64,000 nucleotides of DNA from Aliiruegeria sabulilitoris (GTDB lineage: Bacteria > Pseudomonadota > Alphaproteobacteria > Rhodobacterales > Rhodobacteraceae): NCBI RefSeq assembly GCF_001558155.1, contig NZ_LOAS01000007.1, forward strand, positions 1 to 64,000, in the 5' to 3' direction. Below the pieces are notes generated by a model. It saw only the letters and a list, made by a program, of their open reading frames with translations. It was not told where the DNA came from and searched no databases. Below, piece by piece: positions 44,607 to 53,167 of this stretch. The position numbers and the translations under genes are program-made. How positions within the stretch are numbered: the first letter of the stretch is position 1; every line of letters begins with the position of its first letter.

Positions 44607-45761
44607 TCAACTGTGGTTCGCCAATCCTGCGAGCATGTCGAGGCAGCGTTCAAGCTGCGCAATCTCCAGGAATTCGTCCGGCTGGTGGGCCTGCGCGATC
44701 GATCCCGGACCGCAGATCACCACCGACATCCCCAAGCTCTGGAACAGCCCCGCCTCGGTGCCGAAGGCGACGAGATCGGCCGCGTATTCGCCGGTCAGCC
44801 GCGCAACGAGGTCGCGCGCCGCATTGTCCTTCATCGGGATCAGCCCCGCGATTTCGCCGATGATCTCGGTCTCGATAGCGGCGTCGGGCGCGATCCGGCG
44901 CATCTCTGGCAGTAGGACATCCTCGCAGAACTCCCGCACCGCCGCGCGCGCATGCTCGGCATCCGCCGCCACGACCGGCCGGGTCTCCCATTCGACCTCC
45001 GCTGCGCCGGCCAGCACATTGCGCGCCGTGCCGCCATGGATCTGTCCGACATTCAGCGTGCTCCAGGGCGGGTCGAACGTGCTGTCTCCCGGCACCCGTT
45101 CCCGCAATTCCTCCCGGAGCACCAGCAGGCGGCTCACAAAGCGCGCCGCGTATTCGGCGGCGTTCACGCCTTTCTCGGGCGCGGAACCGTGCCCCTGCGT
45201 GCCGGTGAAGCGGGTGGTGTATTCGTTGCAACCCTTGTGCCCGTCGATGATCCGCATTTCCGTCGGCTCGCCGATAATCGCCATGGCGGGGGCGATGTCT
45301 CGTGCCCGCAATTCCTCGACCAGTTGCTGCGCGCCGAGGCAGCCCACCTCCTCGTCATAGGTGAAGGCGAAATGCAGCGGGCGGCGCAGATCGGCGGCGG
45401 CAAAATCCGGCAGGCAGGCGAGGGTGGCGGCGATGAAGCCCTTCATGTCGCAGGTTCCGCGACCATAGAGCCGGCCGTTTTCCTGCCGCATCCGGAACGG
45501 GTTCCCGCTCCAGCCCGGCCCCTCCACCGGCACCACATCGGTGTGGCCGGAGAGCACGATCCCGCCGGGCGCGTCGGGCCCGAGCGTGGCGAAAAGGTTG
45601 GCCTTGCGGCCCGTGCTGTCATGGAACAGCTCGATCTGCGCGCCGACTTCCGACAGGAGCGAGGCAAGGTGGACGATTATCTCAAGGTTGGATTCCGAGG
45701 AGACCGTCGGATAGGCAATCAGATCGTCGAGGATCGCGATGGCGCGGGCGAGCCGGTCCAT
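44607..45761 (-). CDS. M20-family deacetylase (ArgE-like)
   Basis: A 384-residue zinc-dependent deacetylase of the ArgE/DapE group. Metal and catalytic motifs are LSGHTDVVPVEG (His, Asp), YGRGTCDMKGF (Asp), FTYDEEVGCLGA (Glu-Glu), IGEPTEMRII (Glu) and AQAHQPDEFLEI (His). The ATG at 45761 lies 2 nt past the stop of the M24 gene, so the two are co-translated; longer reading upstream belongs to another frame of that gene. Acetylornithine is the default substrate, but with an ectoine-hydrolase-like partner an N-acetyl-diaminobutyrate substrate is worth considering. Confidence 0.85.
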   Translation of the reverse strand: MDRLARAIAILDDLIAYPTVSSESNLEIIVHLASLLSEVGAQIELFHDSTGRKANLFATLGPDAPGGIVLSGHTDVVPVEGPGWSGNPFRMRQENGRLYGRGTCDMKGFIAATLACLPDFAAADLRRPLHFAFTYDEEVGCLGAQQLVEELRARDIAPAMAIIGEPTEMRIIDGHKGCNEYTTRFTGTQGHGSAPEKGVNAAEYAARFVSRLLVLREELRERVPGDSTFDPPWSTLNVGQIHGGTARNVLAGAAEVEWETRPVVAADAEHARAAVREFCEDVLLPEMRRIAPDAAIETEIIGEIAGLIPMKDNAARDLVARLTGEYAADLVAFGTEAGLFQSLGMSVVICGPGSIAQAHQPDEFLEIAQLERCLDMLAGLANHS

Positions 45762-45763
45762 GC

Positions 45764-46948
45764 TCACGCCTTCACGAAGAGCTTGCGGGGCCGGTCGCAG
45801 AAACATTCCGCCGGACCGTCGGGGCGGATCAGGATGCTTTCGGTGATCTCCAACCCCCAATCCTCCATCCAGAGGCCGGGCATGAAGTGGAAGGTCATTC
45901 CCGGCTCCAGGATGGTCTCGTCCTCGGGCCGGAGCGAGATCGTGCGCTCGCCCCAGTCCGGCGGATAGCTCAGGCCGATCGGGTAGCCGCAGCGCGCGCC
46001 GCGCTCGATTCCGGCGCGTTCCAGCGGGGCGGCGAGCGCATTGGCGATGTCGCAAGCCCGATTGCCCGCGCGCGCCGCCTCCAGCCCGGCTTCCAGCCCC
46101 TCGACCAGCGCCGCCTCGGCCCGCCGCAAGGCGTCGGTCGGCGCGCCCAGAGAGACCGTTCGGCAGAAGGGCACGTGATAGCGCCGGTAGCAGCCGGCCA
46201 GCTCGAAAAACGTCGCCTCGCCGGTTCGGAAGGGTGCGCCATTCCATGTCAGATGGGCCGCGGAGGCGTCTGGCCCGCTCGGCAGGAGCGGCACTATAGC
46301 CGGGTAGTCACCCCAGTCCTCGCCATTTCCGAGCACTTGGTCGCGAAGGATCTCCGCCACCAGCACGTTCTTGCGCATCCCCGGTTCGATCCGTTCGATC
46401 ACCCCGTCCATCACCCGCTCGGCGATCCCCGCCGCCTTGCGCAGGAAGGCGATCTCCTCGTCCGATTTTACCCCGCGCTGCCAGTTGACCAGCGCGGTGG
46501 CATCGACCAGTTCCGCCTCCGGCAGTTCGGCCAGCAACGTGGTATAGGCCTTTGCCGAGAAGTAGTAATTTTCCATCTCGACGCCGATCCGGCCGCGCCC
46601 GCCACCCGCCTCGCGGATGATCGCGGCGAGGTCCTGCATCGGGTGGCGCTCGGTCGTTTGCACGAAATGGTCGGCATAGCCGCGCACATGCTCTGCCGTC
46701 ATCCAGACCGTGCGCAGCGCGCCATTGGCATCCATGCGCCGCCCCCACCAGAGCGGGTCGCGGTCGCCAGAGACCAGCACTCCCTGGTGGACATAGAAGG
46801 ACCAGCCGTCATACCCGGTCAGCCAGGCCATGTTGGACGGATCCTCGACAAAGAGCATGTCGAGCCCGGCCGCCGTCATCGCGGCGCGGGTCTTGTCGAG
46901 GCGGCGGGCATATTCGGCCCGGCTGAAGGGAAGGTCCTGGGCGGTCAT
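45764..46948 (-). CDS. doeA: M24/creatinase-family hydrolase, probable ectoine hydrolase
   Basis: A 394-residue protein of the creatinase/Xaa-Pro peptidase fold. Several stretches agree with DoeA/EutD ectoine hydrolases as I recall them: DPSNMAWLTGYDGWSFYVHQ, VEMENYYFSAKAY, ALVNWQRGVKSDEEI, YPAIVPLLPSGPDA, GYPIGLSYPPDWGERTISL and the end PRKLFVKA. Ectoine hydrolase opens ectoine to N-acetyl-diaminobutyrate. It is followed at once by an ArgE-like deacetylase, which fits such a pathway, although classic DoeB belongs to another family. A plain Xaa-Pro dipeptidase remains possible. Confidence 0.68.
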   Translation of the reverse strand: MTAQDLPFSRAEYARRLDKTRAAMTAAGLDMLFVEDPSNMAWLTGYDGWSFYVHQGVLVSGDRDPLWWGRRMDANGALRTVWMTAEHVRGYADHFVQTTERHPMQDLAAIIREAGGGRGRIGVEMENYYFSAKAYTTLLAELPEAELVDATALVNWQRGVKSDEEIAFLRKAAGIAERVMDGVIERIEPGMRKNVLVAEILRDQVLGNGEDWGDYPAIVPLLPSGPDASAAHLTWNGAPFRTGEATFFELAGCYRRYHVPFCRTVSLGAPTDALRRAEAALVEGLEAGLEAARAGNRACDIANALAAPLERAGIERGARCGYPIGLSYPPDWGERTISLRPEDETILEPGMTFHFMPGLWMEDWGLEITESILIRPDGPAECFCDRPRKLFVKA

Positions 46949-47334
46949 GCGGGGGGCTCCTTTCAGCCCCGGGGCGGAGCCTTGTCAATGGGGTGCGGAG
47001 AGCCGCGCTGCCCGGTCGCGGGAATGGGGCCAGGACAGGCGTGATCTGTCGGCCAGAATAGCGGGCGGCGCGCTCTGCCTGTCAAGCCAAAGCCAACGCG
47101 CGAGGCGACATGCAGCCGCAAATCTCCGAACATCATGCTGTTCGTGCCGTTTTGCGCGGCACGGTGAAAAATGCGGGAGCGGGCAGGGGATTGGGTGGGG
47201 CGGCAGGCTCGGGGCCGGCTGTGTGGCGGAGGCGCCGAAGCGCCTGCCGCCGTAATCTGCATCAACCTCGGCGCCAATACGGCGCAGCGGTGGAACGCTT
47301 GGCGCGCCGTGTGTGACGGCGCGCCGGGGCGAGG
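46949..47334. other. Intergenic region without a gene
   Basis: About 385 nt between the SBP gene's end (47335) and the M24 gene's start (46948), both on the minus strand. No coding frame is supported. A GC-rich hairpin (GGCGCGCC, spacer, GGCGCGCC at about 47305-47330) follows the SBP gene but lacks a T run. The rest probably holds the promoter of the M24-M20 pair. Confidence 0.45.
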
Positions 47335-48915
47335 TCAGTCGGCGAGGGACCAGCGCTCCATCCAGCGCTCGCCATCTTGGTCGAAGTTCGAAGCCATATC
47401 GCCATGCACAACCCGCTTGCCGGTGGCGAAGACGAAATTGGCGAACATCGGAAGTACGGTGCCGCCATCGGTCGAGACGATTTCCTGCATCTCGTAATAC
47501 ATCGCCCGGCGCTTGTCTTCGTCGAGCTCGGCCCGTGCCATGACCAGCAACTCGTCGAAGCGGCCATTCGCCCACATGCTGTCGTTCCAGGCAGCGCCGC
47601 CCTCGAAGGCGGTGGTGAAGATCTGGTCCTCGGTCGGACGACCGCCCCAGTAGACCGCGCAGAACGGGTGCTTCAGCCAGACATCGGACCAGTAGCCATC
47701 ATTCGGCACCCGCTTGACGTCAACGGTGATACCGGCGGCCGCAGCGGAGTTCTGGTACAGAACGGCGGCGTCCACGGCCCCCGGGAAGGCCGCATCGGCT
47801 GCCGAGAGCTGAACGGTCAGCGCGTCGAGCCCGGCCTCCTTGAGGTAGAACTTGGCCTTGTCCGGATCATAGGGCGTCTCCGCCAGGTCCGGGTTGTGGA
47901 AGCGGTAGCTCGGCCCGATGGGTTGGTCCTTGCCCACGGTGCCGTGGCCGAAGAGGATCTTGTCGACCAGTTCTTGCCGGTTGATCGCGTGTTTCAACGC
48001 CCGGCGCACATTCACATCGTCGAGCGGCGCGGTATCGGCACGCGCGGCGAAGCTGTAATACTGCGGACCGGCGACGGAATGGATCGCGATTCCGGGATTG
48101 CGGCCCAGCAGCGCGACGGTCTTGAGGTCCAGCTTGTCGATCGCGTCGACATCGCCGGAGACCAGCGCCGTGGTCCGCGCATTCAGGTCCACGATGGACA
48201 GCATCTCGATCGCGTCCATGAAGCCGCGTTCCTGGTTCCAGTCGTCCTGGAAACGCTCGAAGCGGGCCACGACGCCGGGATCGAACTCGACCAGCTTGTA
48301 GGCGCCGCACCCGTCGCCGGAGCGCCAGTCGATCGAGCCCGCGCCGTCGGAGGGGCAGATCGCCATGTGGTAGTCGGTGAAGACGAAGGGGAAATCGGCG
48401 CTGCCGGTCTCCAGTTCGAAGACGACCGTGTCTTCGCCTTCCTTGGTGATCGACACAATCGGGGCGACGAGCGGTTTGGCAACCGATTTGGAATCCTCGC
48501 CACGGTGGTAGTCGATCGAGGCGATCACATCGTCGAGCGTCACCGGCTTGCCGGAATGGAAGGTCATGCCGGAGCGGATCTTGAATCGCCAGGTCTTGGC
48601 GTCGGGGCTTGCCTCCCAGCTCTCCGCGACGTCCGGTTCCAGCGACCCGTCAACACCGACCTTGGTCAGGAAACCGTTCATCCCATAGGTCAGCGCCACG
48701 GTGAAACCGTTGGTCCAGGTCGCCGGGTCGAGTGTGTCGCCGGTATTGCCATGGCCCTTGGCGACGCGAATGGTGCCGCCGCGCGATTGCGCGCGGGCGC
48801 GCCCCGTGCCCAAAAGTGTACCGGTCGATGCGAGTCCTGCAAAAGCAGCCGTGGTGCCGAGAAATCTGCGGCGTGTCGGCTGTGCGAAGGTCGTTGTTTT
48901 CCTATTATCGCTCAT
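47335..48915 (-). CDS. Peptide-type ABC transporter solute-binding protein, copy 1
   Basis: A 526-residue family-5 (DppA/OppA-like) periplasmic binding protein with a Tat-type signal (TRRRFLGTTAAFAGLAS). Family features are LDPATWTNGFTVALTYGMNG, AESWEASPDAKTWRFKIRSG, FHSGKPVTLDDVIASIDYHR and RRALKHAINRQELVDKILFG. The start at 48915 is chosen because it gives the signal peptide; the frame is open to 49098 with no similarity. It is divergent from a second, related binding protein at 49348. Confidence 0.88.
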   Translation of the reverse strand: MSDNRKTTTFAQPTRRRFLGTTAAFAGLASTGTLLGTGRARAQSRGGTIRVAKGHGNTGDTLDPATWTNGFTVALTYGMNGFLTKVGVDGSLEPDVAESWEASPDAKTWRFKIRSGMTFHSGKPVTLDDVIASIDYHRGEDSKSVAKPLVAPIVSITKEGEDTVVFELETGSADFPFVFTDYHMAICPSDGAGSIDWRSGDGCGAYKLVEFDPGVVARFERFQDDWNQERGFMDAIEMLSIVDLNARTTALVSGDVDAIDKLDLKTVALLGRNPGIAIHSVAGPQYYSFAARADTAPLDDVNVRRALKHAINRQELVDKILFGHGTVGKDQPIGPSYRFHNPDLAETPYDPDKAKFYLKEAGLDALTVQLSAADAAFPGAVDAAVLYQNSAAAAGITVDVKRVPNDGYWSDVWLKHPFCAVYWGGRPTEDQIFTTAFEGGAAWNDSMWANGRFDELLVMARAELDEDKRRAMYYEMQEIVSTDGGTVLPMFANFVFATGKRVVHGDMASNFDQDGERWMERWSLAD

Positions 48916-49347
48916 GCGTCCCTGTCTTTCTTCCAAATGAGGCGGGCGGCACCCGTGGGTGTCCTTTTTGCGACATGCAAAGTCGCTTTCGTACATAGCT
49001 GTGCACAGTCCGGATAGATAGCCTCTCCCAATATCTTCCCGTTCTGACGCGGCCATCAAAGACCTCCTCCATCGTATCTTAACGTTTTCTAAAAGCAATT
49101 TTTTTCAGAAAATCGGCGCTTAAGTTGCATGGCGCAAAAGAAAAACGCAGCGAACCGCCCTGCGCCTCTGGCGGGTTGCCCTCGGGGAAGGTAAAGTTTC
49201 TCTTGTGCCGGGGTAGAACTCTGCTGCTGTTCGTGATTGTTTTACCGGATGTCGTTTTTGAGCATTTCTCCCCCGTCAGTGCAGGAACGCTCCGACTCTG
49301 AAGGCGCATCAACGTCGCCAGTCCAAAAAAACCAACAGGAGACACGA

Positions 49348-50955
49348 ATGTCGAAGAAGGACGAAATCCTGATAAATCGTATCGCAAGGGCGGCCCGCAC
49401 CGGTCGGATCTCGCGACGTGATTTCATTAATACCTCTATTGCCGCGGGCCTGACCGCGACCACGGCCACCGGGCTGTGGACGACGAAAGCAGCCGCGCAG
49501 CCCAAATCCGGCGGGAGCTTCCGCTGGGGCCTGCATGACGGCAATACCTCCGATACGCATGATCCGGGCACCTATGTGTCCCGCCAGATGATCTACCTGG
49601 CGCATACCCACCGGTCCTACCTGACGATGATCAATGGCGACGGCTCGCTTGGCCCGGACCTTGCCGACAGCTGGGAGGCCTCCGCCGACGCTTCCGAATG
49701 GACCTTCAAGCTCAGCGAGAACGCGTCTTTCCACAGCGGCAAGAAATGTACCGCCGATGACGTCATCGCCTCGTTGAACCACCATCGCGGCGAAGCATCG
49801 ACTTCGGCGGCCAAGGCGCTGCTGAGCGACGTGGTCGATATCACCAAGGATGGCGACTACACGGTCAAGATCGCCCTGACGGGCGGAAATGCCGACCTGC
49901 CATGGCTGATGACCGATTATCACTTTGCCATCTGCCCGGCCAAGGATGACGGCACGATTGACTGGCAGTCCGGCGACGGCACCGGCCCTTACAAGATCGA
50001 CGGCGGCGAGTTCGGCGTGAGCTGGCAGCTTTCCCGCCATGACGGCTGGCACCGCGAAGGCGCCTGGTTCGACAAGGTCGAGATCATCGTGCTGAACGAT
50101 CCGAACGCGCGCCAGACCGCGCTGGTCACCGGCGATGTGGACGCGGTCTCGATCATCGAGCTCAAGACGATGGCGCTGCTGCAGCGGGACCGGAACATCA
50201 ACATCCACAACATTCCCTCGGCAGGCGCCATCACCATGCCGATGCATTGCAACAAGGCGCCCTTCGACAATCCGGACGTGCGCAATGCGCTCAAGCTTGC
50301 GATGAACCGCGACGAGATCATCGAGAAGATCGCCTTCGGAGCGGCCACCAAGGGCAATGATTTCCACCATTCGCCGGCACAGCCCTATTGGCCCGCCGAC
50401 ATCCCGCAGCGCGACTACGATCCCGACCAGGCCAAGGCGCTGCTAAAGAAGGCCGGTGCCGAGGGGCTGGAAGTCAGCCTGAGCACGGCCGACAGCGTCT
50501 ATGCCGGCGCGGTAGATATGTGCGTGCTCTATGCCGAGCAGGCCAAGGCTGCGGGCATCAAGGTCAACGTCGTGCGTGAACCGAATGACGGGTACTACTC
50601 CGATGTCTGGCTCAAGAAGCCGTTCACGCTCGTCTCCTGGGGCGCGCGCCCGACGCCGGACGTGATGTACACTCTGGCCTACAAGTCGGATGCGGCCTGG
50701 AACGAGAGCTACTGGGTCAATGAGCGCTTCAACGAACTGCTGTTGATGGGCAAGGCCGAACTCGATGACGCCAAGCGCGCCGAGATCTACCGCGAGATGG
50801 GAATGCTTGCCCGCGACGATGGCGGCACCATCATCCCGTTCTTCAATAATTTTGTCTATGCCAGCCGCTCAAATATCGGTACGCCCGATACTATGGCTGC
50901 GAGTTGGGAATGCGACGGGGCACGTGCGGCGAGCCGCTGGTGGTCCACAGCCTGA
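49348..50955 (+). CDS. Peptide-type ABC transporter solute-binding protein, copy 2
   Basis: A 535-residue family-5 binding protein with a Tat signal ([20 protein letters not shown]). It parallels the copy at 47335: DSWEASADASEWTFKLSENA, FHSGKKCTADDVIASLNHHR, GDGTGPYKIDGGEFGVSW and RNALKLAMNRDEIIEKIAFG. The start at 49348 follows AGGAG. It heads the operon with the permeases and ATPase downstream and is the likely cognate receptor. A GCCCCCGGC hairpin follows the gene. Confidence 0.9.
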   Translation: MSKKDEILINRIARAARTGRISRRDFINTSIAAGLTATTATGLWTTKAAAQPKSGGSFRWGLHDGNTSDTHDPGTYVSRQMIYLAHTHRSYLTMINGDGSLGPDLADSWEASADASEWTFKLSENASFHSGKKCTADDVIASLNHHRGEASTSAAKALLSDVVDITKDGDYTVKIALTGGNADLPWLMTDYHFAICPAKDDGTIDWQSGDGTGPYKIDGGEFGVSWQLSRHDGWHREGAWFDKVEIIVLNDPNARQTALVTGDVDAVSIIELKTMALLQRDRNINIHNIPSAGAITMPMHCNKAPFDNPDVRNALKLAMNRDEIIEKIAFGAATKGNDFHHSPAQPYWPADIPQRDYDPDQAKALLKKAGAEGLEVSLSTADSVYAGAVDMCVLYAEQAKAAGIKVNVVREPNDGYYSDVWLKKPFTLVSWGARPTPDVMYTLAYKSDAAWNESYWVNERFNELLLMGKAELDDAKRAEIYREMGMLARDDGGTIIPFFNNFVYASRSNIGTPDTMAASWECDGARAASRWWSTA

Positions 50956-50969
50956 TGTGAATGATTTCG

Positions 50970-50997
50970 GCCCCCGGCGTGGTTTCGTGCCGGGGGC
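50970..50997 (+). terminator. Hairpin after the second binding-protein gene
   Basis: GCCCCCGGC (50970-50978) pairs perfectly with GCCGGGGGC (50989-50997), followed by TCTC and no long T run. It probably stabilises the receptor mRNA and limits read-through to the permease genes. Confidence 0.6.
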
Positions 50998-51134
50998 TCT
51001 CGATCCGGCGGCACTGGGCGACCGAGCCGATGGCCATGCCCCGGAGGGCGTTCCCGGCGAAACGGGATGCACGCCATGACAACTAGGAACACGCATCCGG
51101 CTGCCGGTCGTCATGCGGAGCTTCGGAGGGACAT

Positions 51135-52091
51135 ATGGGCGACCTCACCAGGCTGGTCTTCAAAAGGCTGGGACTTGGCCTCCTCACCATTTTCGTGGTG
51201 TCGGTGCTGATCTTTTTCGCGGTGGAACTGCTTCCAGGCGACATTGCCGAAGCCGTGCTCGGACAGGGCGCGACAGAGGAAACCGTGGCCGCGATGCGCG
51301 AGCAGCTTGGGCTCGACCGGCCCGCGCCCGTGCGCTATTTCGAATGGCTCGCCGGCGCCGTAACCGGCGATTTCGGCGTGTCCCTGGTGTCCGGCGAACG
51401 GGTGAGCGAGGCAATTTCGGACCGTTTCGTCAACACGCTCTTCCTGGCCTCCTACGCGGCGGTGATCGCGGTGCCGATCTCGATCATGCTCGGCGTCTTC
51501 ACGGCGCTGTACCGCAACACGATCTTCGACCGCGTCGCCAATGTCATGACGCTGACGACGATCTCCTCGCCGGAATTCTTTCTCGGCTACATCCTCATTC
51601 TCTTCCTGGCTGTCCGCACGACGATGTTTCCGGCCATTTCGAGCCTCAGCGGTGACATGAGCCTTTTCGATCTTCTCGAAAGGACATTTTTGCCAATGCT
51701 GACGCTGGTGCTCGTGGTGACCGCACACATGATGCGCATGACCCGTGCCGCGATCATCAACCTGCTGGCCTCGCCCTATATCGAGATGGCCCGCCTCAAG
51801 GGCACGCCGCCCTGGAAGGTGATCGTGAAACATGCCCTGCCGAATGCCTGGGCGCCGATCATCAACGTGGTGGCGCTGAACCTGGCCTATCTCATCACCG
51901 GCGTCGTGCTGGTCGAGGTGGTCTTCGTCTATCCGGGTATCGGTCAGCTGCTGGTCGACGCGGTTTCCAAACGCGACTTCCCGATCGTACAGGCATGCTG
52001 CCTGATCTTTGCAGCGACCTTCATTCTTCTCAACCTTGCTGCGGATGTCGGGGCGATCCTGACCAACCCGCGTTTGCGGCATCCGAAGTGA
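51135..52091 (+). CDS. ABC transporter permease, DppB type
   Basis: A 318-residue inner-membrane permease. The typical DppB start (LVFKRLGLGLLTIFVVSVLI) leads into PGDIAEAVLGQGATEETVAA. The EAA-like loop is EMARLKGTPPWKVIVKHALP near 220, and the end reads LTNPRLRHPK. GGAGGGACAT precedes the ATG. It pairs with the DppC-type permease 10 nt downstream. Confidence 0.92.
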   Translation: MGDLTRLVFKRLGLGLLTIFVVSVLIFFAVELLPGDIAEAVLGQGATEETVAAMREQLGLDRPAPVRYFEWLAGAVTGDFGVSLVSGERVSEAISDRFVNTLFLASYAAVIAVPISIMLGVFTALYRNTIFDRVANVMTLTTISSPEFFLGYILILFLAVRTTMFPAISSLSGDMSLFDLLERTFLPMLTLVLVVTAHMMRMTRAAIINLLASPYIEMARLKGTPPWKVIVKHALPNAWAPIINVVALNLAYLITGVVLVEVVFVYPGIGQLLVDAVSKRDFPIVQACCLIFAATFILLNLAADVGAILTNPRLRHPK

Positions 52092-52101
52092 GGGCGGGAA
52101 C

Positions 52102-53166
52102 ATGAGTACCTTCGTCATTGTCTACTATTCCGCCCTGATCGGCGCTTCCTGCCTCGCGGCATACTACAAGCAACGATCGGTCTTCATGCTGATCTTCACG
52201 CTGACGCTGATCTCCTTCGTTCTGGGGATCATCGGCGGGGCGGGCGCGCTGCGTTTCGTGGCGACATCCGCCTTCGTGCTCGCGCTTGCGGCCGGCACCT
52301 CCTATGCCTTTCGGGAATTCCTTATCCTGATCTCGAAGCCCGGTCTGGCCAAGGAACTGCGCACCGCGCCGCTCACCGCGGCTTTCGGCATGTTCGTGAT
52401 CTTCACCTATGCCATCGCCGGCATCTTCGCGCCCTGGATCGCGCCGCATGGCGAGGCCGAGATCATCGGCCAGGCCTTTGCGCCGGCGGACGAGAACATG
52501 CTTCTGGGCGCCGACCAGCTCGGCCGCGACATGTTCAGCCGCATCATCTATGGCGCGCGGAACTCGGTCGGCCTGGCGCTTGTCGCCACCTTGCTGGCCT
52601 TCCTGATGGGTGCGACGGCGGGGCTACTGGCGGCCGTGAAAGGCGGCTGGTTCGATCAGCTCATGGGCCGCACGGCGGATGTGATCATGTCGATCCCGTC
52701 GCTGATCTTCGCGCTGCTGATCCTGTCGATCTTCGGCACCGGTCTGCAGGTCATCGTGATCGTGGTGGCGGTGATCTATTCGCCACGCGTCTTCCGCCTG
52801 ACACGTGCGGTTGCGGGCAATATCGTCGTTATGGACTTTATCGAGGCGGCGAAACTACGGGGCGAGGGGGACTGGTACCTGATCCGCAAGGAAATCCTGC
52901 CCAACGCCACAGCGCCGCTGATCGCCGAGTTCGGTCTGGAGTTCTGCTTCGTCTTCCTGCTCATCGCCGGCCTGAGCTTCCTTGGTCTCGGCATCCAGCC
53001 GCCCACGGCGGATTGGGGCTCGATGGTGCGCGAGAACGCAACGCTGATCTCCTTCGGTGACATCACGCCACTGATACCGGCGGCGGCAATTGCACTTCTG
53101 ACGGTGGCGATCAATTTCGTCGTCGACTGGATGCTCTTCCGCACCTCCGGCCTGAAGGAGCAATAA
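52102..53166 (+). CDS. ABC transporter permease, DppC type
   Basis: A 354-residue permease. Two or three extra N-terminal membrane segments (about residues 1-75) precede the usual DppC core, which begins FGMFVIFTYAIAGIFAPWIA and includes LLGADQLGRDMFSRIIYGAR, the loop DFIEAAKLRGEGDWYLIRKE and GLSFLGLGIQPPTADWGSMV. The extra segments are longer than in ordinary DppC. The gene ends one base before the ATPase gene. Confidence 0.9.
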   Translation: MSTFVIVYYSALIGASCLAAYYKQRSVFMLIFTLTLISFVLGIIGGAGALRFVATSAFVLALAAGTSYAFREFLILISKPGLAKELRTAPLTAAFGMFVIFTYAIAGIFAPWIAPHGEAEIIGQAFAPADENMLLGADQLGRDMFSRIIYGARNSVGLALVATLLAFLMGATAGLLAAVKGGWFDQLMGRTADVIMSIPSLIFALLILSIFGTGLQVIVIVVAVIYSPRVFRLTRAVAGNIVVMDFIEAAKLRGEGDWYLIRKEILPNATAPLIAEFGLEFCFVFLLIAGLSFLGLGIQPPTADWGSMVRENATLISFGDITPLIPAAAIALLTVAINFVVDWMLFRTSGLKEQ

Positions 53167-53167
53167 G

